Source of the DNA: Valencia hispanica | Lineage: Eukaryota > Chordata > Actinopteri > Cyprinodontiformes > Valenciidae | Assembly (NCBI GenBank): GCA_963556495.2 | Contig: OY747701.1 | Location: 41,179,001 to 41,243,000, forward strand | DNA: 64,000 bases | Direction: 5' to 3' | In this document: one piece after another, positions 33,660-46,757 of the stretch | Layout of the letters: every line of letters begins with the position of its first letter | How positions within the stretch are numbered: position 1 is the first letter of the stretch | Notes under the pieces: model-generated | What the model was told of the DNA's origin: nothing | Seen by the model: only the letters and a program-made list of their open reading frames with translations | Databases searched by the model: none | Position numbers and translations under genes: made by a program

Positions 33660-34510
33660 ATCACATTTACTAGATGAGAGCCAGTAAGAGAGAAAATAGG
33701 GAGAGGTAGTTGAAGAGAAAGAAAGAAAAACACGTAGAGAGAAATACATTAGACTAAAGAGTGAAAAAATAGGTGTAGTCAGAAAATTAGTAGAAAGAAA
33801 ACAACCATAAAAAAAAAAACAAGAGATACAAAAACTGATTTGAACAGAAATTGAGTTAAAGAGCCAAAGAAGATAGCAGTACTTACTGTTCTATAGTTAA
33901 GAAATATATTTTTAGCATGTTTTCACATTAAACCTTTCGTATTAAACCGCTTTACTCTTCTGAAGATGTGTTTATTTCAAAGAAACTTTGCCTAATTTTT
34001 TATAGACCATGATTGTTTGAACAATCCTCTGTGGTTTCAGTGAAGTCAATAAATTATAAAAATTTTTAACTATAACATCATTCCGAAGTATTTAGCAGCA
34101 CACATCCACTTATTGCAATTGGTCTTGTAAAGAAAAAGCCTGTTTGATGTAAAACTTTTGTGTTTGTGAGACTCTAGTCTACTGCATGCACTAACATTTT
34201 TATAGCCCAGAAAACTGTGTACAACAGATTCAATGAAAAACGCTTTAAACTAATTCAAATATAAAGAGTAAAGTTAATCTAATGGTTGCATGTCTCCAAT
34301 GAACAAACATTTTGTTTAATTCCTTTTCTCTCAAGACTTATATGCAAAGAACGCTGATTCTTATTTCAAAGATAATATTGCCAAATACAACATACATTCC
34401 AAATATCCTTAATTTATTGCTTATTTAATAGTTTAATAGTCTTGACCATCAGCATTTAATGACACGCAAGCAATATTTAAAAAAAAGATTAGATAATATT
34501 TGTATATCCT
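33660..34510. other. intron, no gene seen
   Basis: A-rich and AT-rich intronic sequence. Nothing recognised. Confidence 0.5.
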
Positions 34511-34514
34511 TCCA

Positions 34515-34855
34515 TCGTCTACAATCCCTCATTCATGCAAGCTCATGGGTGGCTGGTGCCTATCTCCAGTGGTCATTGGGCAACAGACCAGGTAAACCCT
34601 GGAGAGGTCACCAGTCTATGAGAGGGCGACATAGAGGCACACAGAAAAAAACAACCAGGCACACTCACACCTAACAGAAATTTAGAGAGACCAATAGGGT
34701 GAACAGCCACATTTTTGGACATTGGGAGGAAGCTGGAGTACCCAGAGAGAACCTAGGGAGCCTACAAGCAGAAATACCACAAGCGGGGATTTGAACCCAG
34801 CGCCTTCTTATTCCAAGGCTACAGTGCAACCATGCACCATGCAGCACCATTATTT
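34515..34855 (-). repeat. dispersed teleost repeat family A
   Basis: On the minus strand it begins near GCACTGTAGCC, contains a B-box-like GGTTCAAATCC, GGTTCTCTCTGGGTACTCCA and ends GGAGATAGGCACCAGCC. Same family as 10370-10680 and 44960-45930. Confidence 0.65.
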
Positions 34856-35007
34856 GTATGCATATAATAATTGAAATGTACTACATTTCATCCTGCTTTT
34901 TACCTTTTTTGTATTCTATGAAACACAAAAACCTGGTTTATGGTTTAAAAAATCTGCTTTGTTATGTATTAATTATTATAGAGTAATTAAAACTTAAGAT
35001 ACAGTAC

Positions 35008-35138
35008 CTGAGGATCAAACAAAAAGTATGGGCGTCCGTTTTTTATTTGGATGGCCAAAAACTCCTCCTGATCTCCTGGAGAAAAGGCACACAGCAGGAG
35101 GCCATCTGGGGACCAAGTCTTGAAACTCAACTTTACAC
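35008..35138 (-). CDS. ush2a: ush2a exon 3: LamG domain 1, first part
   Basis: Entry is phase 1 (AG then GTGTAAAG) and exit is phase 0 before GTACTG, a weak but legal donor. The peptide has LamG beta strands VKLSFKTWSPDGLLL, a Gly-Asp turn and GRPYFLFDPQ, matching the GLxxxAxxxGxxxFxxxxLxxGxxxFxFD pattern of the usherin LamG domain. The exon stands alone between a 22-kb and a 10-kb intron. Confidence 0.92.
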
Positions 35139-36520
35139 CTAATGCAAAATTAAAATCAGAAACAAGAAGACAGAGAGACCAAATGAAAACTTACATTTTC
35201 ATACATTATATCAAACACAAACACAAAAACAAACTGTTATTACAATAAAATACTGAATGCAATGAAACAGAATAATGTGTTTCAGTTTAGGACGTCAGGC
35301 TCTGCTAAAGGTATTTGTGATTGGGTTACAGTTGAAACCATTTCAGGTTTAACTTCAAAAGTAAGATTTAAAAAATACATGCGGCTGTTTACTTCTCTCT
35401 GAATATTTTTCATTTTATTTGGAAGACTCTGCAACGGGAATCATTTTTGTGCACATTTGTGCAATTGTCAAGCAAATGGTCTGGTTTACTTAATTATTTT
35501 AAAAATATTGTAAAGCCCAGACTGCAAAATGTTAAGAAATAAAATTTGATTCAATACTTTTGTAAAATGCACTACTGTATTTGATTTAAAGTTAAAAAAG
35601 AACAAAAAAAATGTGTTCGGAGCAAAGCTCTAAACTTACTATTTTCACTGTAAGACAGCTGTCTAAGATAATCCTACCACCAAGATACACATGAGGAAAC
35701 TAGTCTTAGCAGACATCTACTTCCACACTTATACCACCTCTCACTTGTGATCTTTTTCTTTTATCTCCTGAAGACAGAGCTTTCCCTGCGTACATTATAA
35801 GATCAAAAAAGAGTTAGATTTTGTACGAACCCTTTTACATTCAAGAAATTGATAAAGAACCTGATAAAGAAGGCAATAAAGGTCAAAAAGAAAGCTGAAT
35901 CCTTTAGGATCCAAAAGCTATGTAAGCCCACTGAAGTATCCCTCTAAATGTATGCTAAAAATCATTTAGAAATTTAAATACATTATTTCTGTGCCACTTT
36001 ATGATACACTACAAGTCTTGAAGTGTTTGACTAAAAACAGAAGGGTAATGTTCAAAGGATTAAAAATATAAACAAATGAAATTATTAACATTTTTTGTAA
36101 ATCTAAGAATGAAGCTGAAATAGTTTTATACTTAGAAGCTGAAACAACTAAACCCCAAATGATACAAGGACAGTGAAATATAAGCAAAACCCTAATATTT
36201 TTCAGTTTTTCTATCATGATTCGTGATGCGGAGACAGCCAAAACGCAGACAGCCACTGATCAGAGGCATAGTAAAGCATTATAATAACAAAACTAACTTA
36301 ACTCAGGAACAGGAAAACCGGAGAAACTAAAGCAGACAGAAAATGGTGAAAGGCTAACACTAATCTAAAGAAACTAAATAAAAATGCACAAAAAGCAAAA
36401 TACAAGAATAAACTATAACTAATATCAATCAACACTAGACTAAACCCAGTATAATAAGAGCTGATCTGAAAACACAGTAGATTGGGAGAGTAAAAAAATC
36501 TAAAAGTAATACATATATTC
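35139..36520. other. intron, possible LTR remnant near 36220
   Basis: Mostly AT-rich. From about 36212 (TCATGATTCGTGATGCGGAG) to the LINE at 36521, and again after it to about 38180, the text resembles a decayed LTR-type sequence split by the LINE. Too degraded to assign. Confidence 0.3.
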
Positions 36521-38045
36521 AAGGCAAGGCTAGGCAATTTTATTTGTATAGCACACTTTCAACAATAAGGTAATTCAAGGTACTTTACATGATTAGGGGA
36601 TAAAGTAAAAACAGCAATAAAGCATAAAACCAACACAAAAAGCATATGACACATAAAAACATTACACAAATTTAGGATTAAGTAAAAACAGCAATAAAGC
36701 CTTGAAGCACACACAAAAGATATAATACATGAAAACATTACTCAAAGCAGCTCTAAACAGATGAGTTTTTAGTTGTGATTTAAGAGAACTGCGTTTCAGC
36801 AGCTTTGCAGTTGTCTGGAAGTTTGTTCCAGATTAGAGGAGCATAGAAACTGAAAGCTGCTTCTCTGTGTTTGGTTCTAATTCTAGGGATGATGAGTAGA
36901 CTGAAATTAGAGGACCTGAGTGGTCTGGTGGGTTGGTATAGTAACAGTAGATCTTCAGCATACTTTGGTGCTAAACCATTCAATGATTTATAAACTAGTA
37001 AAAGTATTTTGAAGTCTATTCTCTGAGCTACAGGGACCCAGTGTAAGGACTTTAGAACTGGGGTGATGTGCTCTAGTTTCCTGGTTCTAGTGAGGAACAC
37101 GGGCAGCAGCGTTCTGGATCAGTTGCAGCTGCCTGATTGACTTTTTAGGCAGACCTGTGAGAACGCTATTGCAGTACTCGATCAGACTAAAGATAAACGC
37201 ATCAATGAGTATTTCGAGGTCCTCTTGCGACATCAGTCCTTTAATCCTAGATATGTTCTTCAGGTGATAGAAGGCTGACCTTGTTATTGGCTTTATGTGA
37301 CCAAGGAGGTTCAGGTCTGAGTCCATTACTACACCTAGATTTCGGGCCTGATCAGTATTTTCTAGCTGTATTAACTGAAGCAGTGTGCTGACTCTAGATC
37401 ATTCCTCTCTAGGTCCAAAAACATTTACTTCAGTTTTGTTTCTGTTCAGCTGGATAAAGTTATGGCTCATTCATCCATTGATTTGTTCAATGCATTCGAT
37501 TACGATTTGGATGGGTTCAAAGTCACCTGGTGACATTGTAATGTAAAGCGGAGTATCGTCTGAATAGTTATGGCAGCTAATCTTATTGGTTATTATCTGA
37601 GTTTAGCAGGAGCATGTATATATTAAATAGGAAGGTCCCCAGGATGGAGCCCCGGGGCACCCCATAAGTGATTTTTGTTCGTTATGATGAAGAATTGCCT
37701 ATTGAAACAAAGAAGTTTCTTATCTTAAGGTAAGACTCAAACCAGGCAAGTACTGTACCAGAGAGTCCGACCCAGCTCGCCATCTGTTTCAATTGTATAT
37801 CATGGTCAACAGTGTCAAATGCTGCACTGAGGTCCAAAAGTACCAGCACTGTGGTTCTGCCACAGTCTGTATTTATGTGGACGTCACTGAAAACTTTGAC
37901 GAGGGCAGTCTCAGTGCTGTGGTGAGCAAGGAAACCAGACTGAAAAACATCAAAGCCATTGATCTTTTCAATAATCTTACTGATAAATGGAAGATTAGAG
38001 ATTGGGTTGTAGCTTTGCATTAACATGTTGCCCAGGTTATTCTTC
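36521..38045 (-). mobile_element. L2-type LINE fragment, family B
   Basis: Minus-strand frames (38026-37682, 37326-37087, 37100-36780) give reverse transcriptase blocks NPISNLPFISKIIEK, SAAFDTVDHD and then the C-terminal region ([20 protein letters not shown]). The 3' tail at 36521-36600 matches the family at 55306-56612. Frameshifts and stops break it; the 5' end is truncated inside the polymerase. Confidence 0.85.
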
Positions 38046-41000
38046 TTTAGAAGTGGAGGGAAACAAGAATAAACTGAAAATAAACTACAAGGACATAACT
38101 AAAATGGGAGAAACTATGAAGCTTAAACAACCCTTAACAATCAAAACAAAAACCCAAACCCCCAGAACTTTGACATTTTCTTGTATTCCAATATAAACAG
38201 TCTTTCTTATTAACTAAAAACAAACTATCCATTCTTCATTTATTGTTCAAATATGGTGGATGGATATATCGAAGAATAAGGCGAGAAAATCCAAGCCTAC
38301 AAGCACGAAGCATAAAACAGAAGAGCAGAATAAAGGTGTGTTTCGAATAGACCTTGAACCTTAAGAATCAATTTTCAGGAGCCTTTATAACCATTTAAGC
38401 CTTAGCCGTATAGCCTAAGTCTTATATTCTATCACACAATTAAAACCACTATAAACTTCATAGAAATATGTAGCTGCAAAATTTTTTTAATGACTTTAAC
38501 ATCATACATTTCCATATTCAACCAAGTCTGTGGTTGTAGAGAAAGGAAACAACATAGTATAGCTAATGAACATTAAGTCATGATTGTATTCAATTTAATT
38601 TAAAGGATGCTTTAATTCCAATGGGGAATAAAATTTAACTTCACTTAAATTAATTAATTAATTAACAAAGTTATTTAAAAGACATGCAAAATTACCCTAA
38701 AAGAAGAAATACTAATAGGTTTTTATCAAATAAACCCATTACTATTGATATATTTAAGGATCCTATTCTTCCTGGGTTCCACTTTTTTAAAAATACATAC
38801 AATATTATGAAAAAAATGTGAACAAGCATAACAATACATAGCAAATTCATTTACTTTAACAATTCAAATTCCAAAAGGCTTATAAATAACCAATAAAACA
38901 ATGAAATAAAATGTTAAAGCCTTCAATTAGAGTTATTTAATCTATTGTCATAATGACTAACTGACTTCTTAAGACTAGCTTTCAAACCACCATAATTATT
39001 TATTAAAATAATTTCTTAAGGTAACGCATTACAATATGAAATAGCTTATGTGGGTTTACAAGACCACCAGCAGAAACAGTGGGAGTGTGTGGTTATATTA
39101 TACCTAAAATTTGTTTGAAAAAACACCACCAGAGGGTTGTGATCGTTTTTTTAAATGAAGCTCAGAAACATTGTATAAACAAATTGAGATAGCATACATA
39201 ACTAAACTTTGCTTTGACAGATGCTCTCACTGTCCGTGGATTTGAATGTTGCATTTGCAAATACTACCATATATATTCATCTTGTACAAATTAAAGTTAT
39301 TACAACACAGACCTTGGTTCTTGGTGTCATATCAAGGTGGGTAAGTGCTGTGTGTGGATGGTCAAGAAAAGGCCCAACAAAACAAACTTCACACTGTTAA
39401 ATCATGCATATTAACTTCATTTTGTGTTAATTAAAACACACTAATGAAAGGAAAAATCTTCAAAAAATATACTATGAACTCTTCAAAGCTCCTGCAATGT
39501 GGGAAACTAGTGTCTCTTTTAGGTAGAAAGATAGAAACCAAATAAGTCATCCTGCCTTCTGTCTTGTCAAGTTACCATGTATCAGAGTTTGGATCTCAAT
39601 CCATAACTAGATCCTTATAACAGCACAGACAAAGCTAATTTTTGTGTGGGGATGTGTGTGTTTCAGCTACATCTGTTACCATAAAGAAAATGAAGCAGGA
39701 TCGTCTAAGGAATTGAATGAAGGCAGTTAATTGACTCAAAATGAAGAAAAGTAGGCTGAGTAAAAGCTCAACCATGCTCATTTTCACCCAATTTCACAAC
39801 AGGAATTAGACAAACTAAGGGAAGACTTATCAACTAAAACCATGTCTTATTACTTAATTGGTATGAAGACCAATTTTGTACAGTATATGACATTTTCAAT
39901 ATCAGTACATTTACCATACAAAAAAACAACTTAAGTCAGACTTTTACTTTCCCCAAAATCCATCCCACACAAGTTTAGGTGCAGAATATGAAAGATTATT
40001 GAAGATTTTGCCTATGTAATGTAGGATAGACATAATTAAGATAAACATTTTTCTTTCCACAATTACTAAATATCAGTTCACCAAAACACAATCTATTTTA
40101 GTTATAATCTATGACCGTGACAGTATACTATAAAGGTAATGAAATGTTCTTTGCACTGAATTCTGTACTTTAAGCAGTTATGTGTCATTTACATTCATGA
40201 CCTTGTCACAACAGAGAAGAGTGAAGTCATGACAGATACTTGACATTACATTACCCCCCTTAACCATCTCTCTCTCCATCACACCTTCCTGATCTTTCAA
40301 TCCTTTCCATCTTTCATCCCTTTGCTTTTAACCTTACTCATCTTTCTTGTGACCTTTTCATTCTCCTTTTCCTGTACCTTCTCCATCCTCTGAATGAGCT
40401 TTCCTTTGGGCATCTTCAATTTTCTCCTGTATTCTAATATACCTTTTCTCATCTAGTACAGGTACAAACTTCCCTTCCTTTCACCATTTTAATGCTGGTG
40501 AATACCAATATCCAGACCAAAACTTTTTTTTACTAGTTTCTTAGTAAATTAACCACATTCATATATAATAAACAATGTGCCTGATGAGGCCTTTCACACT
40601 GTGTTCAGACAATACCCGAAAAAAATTAAGAGCTACTCATAGCAACAAAAACAATTCTCTATAACTCTAAATCAAAAACCAGTGGCCAGTGCAGCACATG
40701 GCAATTTACATTTTATAGCACATATAAAAATGCTGATTGAAAGAATCAAAATTTAAAGTGACTATGAAAGACCAGGAGGCATGCCTGATTTTCTTGTAAA
40801 AAAAAACGGAAAAAAAACCAGGCAGGATAAAAATCCTCATCTCAGTGCTTGTGCTACGACAGACCACCAGAGAAGAAATGTTGGCTTCTTAAAAGTATTA
40901 CCAGCTATAAAGAAATAATTAAACATGAATTCATAACAAAAATAGACACCAGAAAATAAGTACTTTGTTCATCTACTGGAAGAAAAAAATATTCTATCTC

Positions 41001-41656
41001 AACAAAAAATAAATTACTTCTGGCTTACGTTTGCTGCTTTGGCACTGAAACACTTTAGCTGTAGTGGCCAGACCACCTTACCACCTCTTTAACTTCTAAA
41101 ACCTTTTATGCTGCATTACACAACAAGTGTCATGAAGTATATTAAATGTAGAGCTTGAACAGATACTACCTAAATAATCAACTAACACTTACTGCAGGGG
41201 AGGCAATTCTTTGCAATATGAGGACCCCTGCCTAGTCGCGCTTCAGTATTCACAGATTCACATATTCACAGATTTTTCTCTGAAAGGTGACTCCAATTAT
41301 TTATCTTGATATGGAGTAAAAAGCGTATGTGATGACAAGGGTGACCGACAGGGGAACACTGTATTTTGGAGAAGCTCAGCAGCAGGGTACCACATGAAGA
41401 AGACTGGTCTGTGGTGTTGGACAATAAAGTTTTGAGCGGTAGCTCCCAAGCCAGAAGTGGATGCTGTTATTTTTAACAAGCACTACAAGAACCCAATTTG
41501 CGAGGTGGGAGTCACGTGACCGCGGTATGACGGTAATCCGGTTACCGCCCCCGGGCTAGTTTTCAGTAAAAAAAACAAGTGACATTGTTACTTCTTTTTA
41601 AGATCAACTTCAATTTTCTAAAACCGCTAGCTATCAACTTTGAAGGTGGTTGGGAC
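38046..41656. other. intron, no gene seen
   Basis: About 3.6 kb of AT-rich sequence with no exon, RNA gene or recognised transposon. A pyrimidine-rich part lies at 40250-40480. At 41490-41560 a short GC-rich stretch precedes the hAT element. Confidence 0.5.
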
Positions 41657-42592
41657 CAGGGGTCGCGTTAACCAAATATGTTCCGTATTTGACTGTTTTT
41701 TTGTTTTGTTTTTTTAATGGTGAAGAAAAAATCTGATGGCCATCGGTCATTTTGATAGATTGCAATTCATATCCCCGACCACTTGGTGCAAAAGTTTTCA
41801 ACTTTATACATAAAGTTCAGGTAACCAAATCAGTCAAAAAAAGATTCCCATGAGAGCATCTGAGCATCATCTAAGACCTGAACACCTCACTGAATGCATC
41901 TTGCCATCCGGGAGCTGACAGCGGGCTGAAGAGCTACGGAGGCATGGAGTGCATCTGTGACTGCACTGTACACAGAGCGGCGGTGACAGATCGCTGCAAC
42001 CTAACTACGGATGAAGATGCCTGTGGCATTGCTTCCAGCTGAAGAAATCAGGAGAGCCCTCCTTGAAAGGGTCTTGCTAAATTCTGATCACTTCAATCGG
42101 AGAAATGTTCCCTAATTTCAAAACTTTAGCTGAAGTGGCGCTTGTGATTCCAGTCTCCAGTATGGCAACAGAGGACTGATTCAGCCTCTATAAGTGGGAG
42201 AGTAGTTCAGCTCCATGCGGAGGGTTCATGGTTAATACATGTTGCTTGATTGTTGTTCGTTACATTGTTACTTAATGTGTTTTCCTTGTATTTTGCTGTG
42301 TAGCACTTTGTGACCCATGTCTGTGTAAGGCGCTATATAAATAAATTTTACTTCCTTACTTACATGTACTTACTAGCCTATTAATCTGCTCAAAGAATTA
42401 TGGCACGATGTGAATTCTCTGTTCAGAATCTCTGTTCAAATTGAGTAATAATTAAAATCAATGACAATTAAAAACTACTGAAGTTGATATTATAATTTTA
42501 AAAATTGATGGTTAAAAATAGACTATGATGGGACTTTTTTGATCCCGTCAGTCAAAATGACCAACAATTTAAAAACTGTAGCGCAACCTCTG
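41657..42592 (+). mobile_element. hAT transposon remnant with dimerisation-domain relic
   Basis: Ends CAGGGGTCGCG and, inverted, CAGAGGTTGCGC, flanked by GTTGGGAC and GTCAGGAC (6 of 8 bases alike). The interior at about 42109-42200 encodes, with breaks, FQNFS then LAEVALVIPVSSMATE, the hAT C-terminal dimerisation block. A LINE tail with (CTTA)n at 42240-42365 is inserted in it. Non-autonomous. Confidence 0.75.
42240..42365 (+). repeat. LINE 3' tail in hAT element
   Basis: Ends GCGCTATATAAATAAATTTT followed by CTTCCTTACTTACATGTACTTACT, the microsatellite-like 3' end usual for CR1/L2-group LINEs. Confidence 0.6.
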
Positions 42593-42627
42593 GTCAGGAC
42601 ATGAAAACTTAAGGGAGTGTGTTTAAG

Positions 42628-43397
42628 GCTGCATTCAAACTGCAGGTCTTAATGGTCAATACCGATTTTCTGATTAAATCTAAATTTTTTTGTGTGGTTG
42701 ATCAAACTATAACTAAAATGCGACAGCATACACGAGCCAGTGTGAGCGGTTCACTGCACTAAAGTGGCCTGCATGCGCAGAAGATGATAAGACGTAACAC
42801 AAGGTGCTCTGTTTACCGAAGTAAACATGGCAGCCACAGATGTTTGCATTTGTGCAGCCGTTTGGCAATGTACAGTTGGAATAAAAAACATTTTTGACAA
42901 ATTAAGTAGAGAAAGAAGGACATAAAGAGAAAAGAGAGCACACATTTTAACCATGGCTTTTTGTGAAGCTGTGAATGCTAACTCCGTACAGAGGTATATG
43001 TGGATCCAGAGTCGGAAACACAGTCTGTGGTGGAGCTGTGACCTAAAGGGCTTCACTGACACAGAGTTCATCCACGATTTCAGGATGTCAAGACAGACCT
43101 TTGAATACTGCCGTCAGTGCCTCCTCCGGTGCAGATTAATATATATGTCTCATATCAGTGATGTACAAGACAGATTTAATGCTACATCATCATTCAGAGT
43201 GCAGTTGTTTTCAAAAACATCAGATATGTTTCGAATGTAGTACCATATATGAAAATGACCTGGGTCAGATTTGAAGAAAAAAAAAGTTTTGTCCTGTTCA
43301 TACCGTCATAAAATAAAAATAAAAAAATTTGATATGGGTCACATGAGGGCAAAAAGTCAGATTTGATGTGCTTTTGCCTGCAGTGTGAACTTTGCCC
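42628..43397 (+). mobile_element. PIF/Harbinger element, non-autonomous
   Basis: The left end has GCTGCATTCAAACTGCAGG and the right end, inverted, GTTCACACTGCAGGCAAAAG. Between them a plus-strand frame carries the N-terminus of a Harbinger transposase. The rest of the enzyme is deleted. Confidence 0.7.
42953..43240 (+). pseudogene. Harbinger transposase N-terminal fragment
   Basis: The 95-residue frame has LWWSCDLKGFTDTEFIHDF and then RMSRQTFEYCRQCL, the pattern W-W-x-x-V-x-x-G-F-x-D-x-E-W-x-x-x-F-R-M-S-x-x-T-F common to HARBI1-like proteins. The DDE catalytic part is missing; the frame drifts into unrelated residues after about position 65. Confidence 0.7.
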
Positions 43398-43789
43398 ACA
43401 TGAGCTACAGCTCCTATGATGTGTTATTGCAGCTTTGCTCAGCCTAAACCGTTTCTACGCAGCCATTACAAAAGTACACATATGCATAAAACAGCAGGTC
43501 AGAGACAGCACTGACTTTTTGGTCAGGTACATTTGACCCCCAAGCTGCCTATTTTCAACAACAAGATAAATGCAGTTTTAAATTTTAGAACTCCTTTAAG
43601 TAGGCTATTTTTATTAAAATACAAGTAAATAAAAGCAATTATAAAAAAACTCAGATAATTAAACTTGTTCTATATTACTTTTCTGAAGGTTTTACATTAC
43701 AATATATTTATTTTGACTGTGATGATCCTATTTAGGCTACTCAACTCTTGGAATATGTCAGATTATGATCCATGAAGAAACAAAAGAAA

Positions 43790-43985
43790 ACTCAATGATC
43801 CATGAGGCTTCTGCAGAACTTGATGACATACTGAGAAAGTAATTCAGGTCTATTGGAGCAGGGACACACATACAGCATGCAAGACAATAGCTCTTGAGGA
43901 CTGGAGTTGGCCTGCTCTGATTTAAACTATTCCATTGTTGCACTGACTTTAGTGTGCTGGAAGTAAAACTTCCTCCCAAGTGTCA
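43790..43985. repeat. hAT-derived repeat fragment
   Basis: Contains AGGACTGGAGTTGGCCTGCT and GCTTCTGCAGAACTTGATGA, degraded versions of the blocks in 7700-7910. Confidence 0.45.
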
Positions 43986-44269
43986 AGCCCCCAGTGTCAA
44001 GACTCACCGAGACCTCCAATACAAGGTCTCGGTGAGTATTTCAAGTGCTAGCTAATGTTAGCTACATTACATCATATATGTGACTTCTGATTTGTAGTTA
44101 TTTTAATTACACATTTTTTACAAGCAAAATAATCTGAAATCACATGACAAACAGTCAAAACGCACATCATTAGTTATCATTTAAATTGAGGCACAGCATG
44201 TGTATGAGTCAGGGTGTAAAGCGAAGTGGACCAGAAATTAACTTATCGCTCCAATAACTTTCATTCATT

Positions 44270-44733
44270 TTTTTTCCGGTCAGGGGACCCATTGGCCGAT
44301 CGTAAGGGGAGGAGACTTAGGTTCCCCATAAGGATGGTGTTTTCAAATTGAAGTATTTTGTATTTAACCCCCCCCCCCCCCCAAACAAAAAGTCATATTT
44401 GATTTCATCTGACCAGAGCGGTTTTCCACATGTTCGCTTTGCCCCCTGCATGGACACCCAATTCTTGGTATGTTTACAGTAGTGCCACTGTTCAATTAAC
44501 AGTGCTCCTATGCTGTTGTTTTACAACACAACTCCACTTTAAACCTCTTCAAAACTTTGTCCCAGACCTTTGTGGTATGTCCCATCCTCTTTAATTCCTT
44601 GCTACTTTATGTTGGTCTATCACATAAAATACAAATAAAATCCATTGAAGTTTGCTTTAAACATGGCAAAAAAATTAAATAAAATAAACATTTAAGGGGT
44701 ATAAATATTTATGAAAGGCATTGTAACATTACC
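44270..44733. repeat. Tc1-like non-autonomous fragment
   Basis: Contains GATTTCATCTGACCAGAGCG, TTATGTTGGTCTATCACATA and an end reading GTATAAATATTTATGAAAGG, all parts of a widespread teleost Tc1-derived sequence. Includes a run of 17 C at about 44369. No coding frame left. Confidence 0.5.
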
Positions 44734-44959
44734 TTACATCAGATACACGAGAGAGAATTACTTTAGATCATAAGTTATCAGCAACAAAGCATCCCAGAAG
44801 AGTGTATGATATGGTCAGTGCAAATTATTCAATAAGAGATGATTGCATAGACACAAAATGTGAGAGGGGTACAACGACGAGGACCCAAGATAAATTCTTT
44901 AAGTGGATGTATTAAAAGTTGGCCCTCTACAGATTTCTTTTATTTTGTGTTCTTCATCT

Positions 44960-45930
44960 ATACAAGTTTGTACAGTATTCGCTTGCCTATCTCCAGCATT
45001 CTTTGGATGAGAGAAAGGGTACACCCCTGGATAGATAGTCATTCCATCACAGGGTAACACAGAGAAACACAGGACAAACAACTATGTACGCACACACTCA
45101 TACCTAAAGGAAAATAAGAGACTAATTAACCTTAAACCCCTTTCAAACAGGCCATGAAAAACTGCAATTTTCCGAACTTTGTCTGTTTTGCTTTTGAATC
45201 TGAAAGCAATGTTTTGAACATTGTCCGGATACCCTTTACCTGTAATTTTACGGATGAAGACCTAGTAACACGAGCAGACTTTTCGCGATATGGTGTTTGC
45301 ATTCAGATTATCAGGTAATGTTCCGGAAAAGCTGGAGGGGTGTGGGGCGGTGGGGAAAATGGGAGGGGGGCAGGGAACACTGTGAGCGCACACATTGATT
45401 TTGTATAAAAGTCACTATTTTCCTTTCAGCTTCTTCGTCGATGTCTCTTATGCGTTTCCATGTGTGCAAAATTGCACACATCACATAGACGAGCACTGCG
45501 AGTAGATCTGCTGTTTTGTAAACCATATTTTCAATAATCCCTTTGTTTGGGGAAATGACATGTACGCCCGCCGCACTATGTTAACATCATATCCACATAC
45601 AATCCCAACCCCCGGACATTCATCAGCATTCTCCAATACATGTCTTGCTGTGTGAAAGCAGCCGAAAGGCAATGTTCCGGAAAAAATTGATGTATTTGAA
45701 AACACAAAGACCGGATGGAATTGTCCGCAAATATTCCAGAACTTCTGTCTGAAAACGACTTAACAGTCATGTTGCATGGACTGTGGGAGGGAAGCTGGAC
45801 CACCCTGAGAGAACTCCCACATGCATGGGGAAGACATGAAAACTCCATGCAGAAAGACCCCAGGCTGTGATTCGAACTCATGACCTTCTTGTTGCAAGGC
45901 AACAGTGTCACCAACTGCGCCATTTTTGTT
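44960..45930 (-). repeat. dispersed repeat family A, split copy
   Basis: Left part 44960-45131 (TATCTCCAGCATTC, CATCACAGGGTAACACAGAG) and right part 45764-45930 (GTGGGAGGGAAGCTGGACCA, CTGTGATTCGAACTCATGAC) form one copy. The joining point TTAA is duplicated around the inserted element. Confidence 0.65.
45136..45759. mobile_element. 624-bp DNA transposon with TTAA target site
   Basis: Flanked by TTAA at 45132-45135 and 45760-45763. Termini CCCCTTTCAAACAG and, inverted, CGTTTTCAGACAG. TTAA duplication fits piggyBac or Kolobok (family knowledge). Interior has repeated GTTCCGGAAAA blocks (45320 and 45671). No recognised protein. Confidence 0.75.
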
Positions 45931-46757
45931 TTCTTGTCACATCCAAATGCTTCAGATCATCAAATAAATAGGACTAATATTGATATAGGCAACGATCATC
46001 TGAGTAAATAAAAAATGCAGCTTTCAAGAGATGCTTTCTTTTATTAGTGGGAAAATCCTATTCACACTGGCTCTCTGTGAGAAGTTACAGAACCCTTAAC
46101 CAAACAACATAATCCGTTTAAGTTCAATGGCAATGAGACTTTTACTTCACTGTGGAGGAGCACGCATTGGAGGGTTTTGAACATGAACTGCACTTTAAGG
46201 TCATGCCTCTGCATCTCAGCAAAAGTCCCCAAAAGTCTTGGGAACTATGAAGATGCTTTTTGTTTTATTTTTTATGTGAGAAGAGTCTTTGTGTACTTTT
46301 TGGTCAGTAGCTGCTGTTGGCCTTAGAACTTAGGATGTAATTATTGCCCAATCTCTTTCTTATTGTTTGATAAACACAGATTTGACAGAGCATTAAATGT
46401 TGTTGTGGCTTCTTTACTGACCTTCTGAATGAATGGTTGATGCACCTCAAGTAATTATGATAGGCCAGTCTCTCCTGGAAAGGTTCACAACTTTTCCAAG
46501 CTTTCTCCATTTGTGGGTAATGGTTCTTACTGTGGTTTGCTGGAATTCCAATATTTACAAATGCCTTAACAGACTGATAGGGCTGGGCAATATGGCCTAA
46601 AAATAAAATCTCCGATTTTTTTGACACCAAATCCGGTTTCCGATTTTAATCGATTTTTTTTCTTTCTCCCTTTTCTTTGTTAAACAGAAATAAAAAATGA
46701 CAGAATCTATTTTTTTAAACTCTTATTTTAATATTTCCTTTGGGAGTCTACCTGAAT

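Noticed and set aside
36212..38180. A full LTR element around the LINE at 36521
   Set aside because: Only vague LTR-like text; ends and duplication could not be matched.
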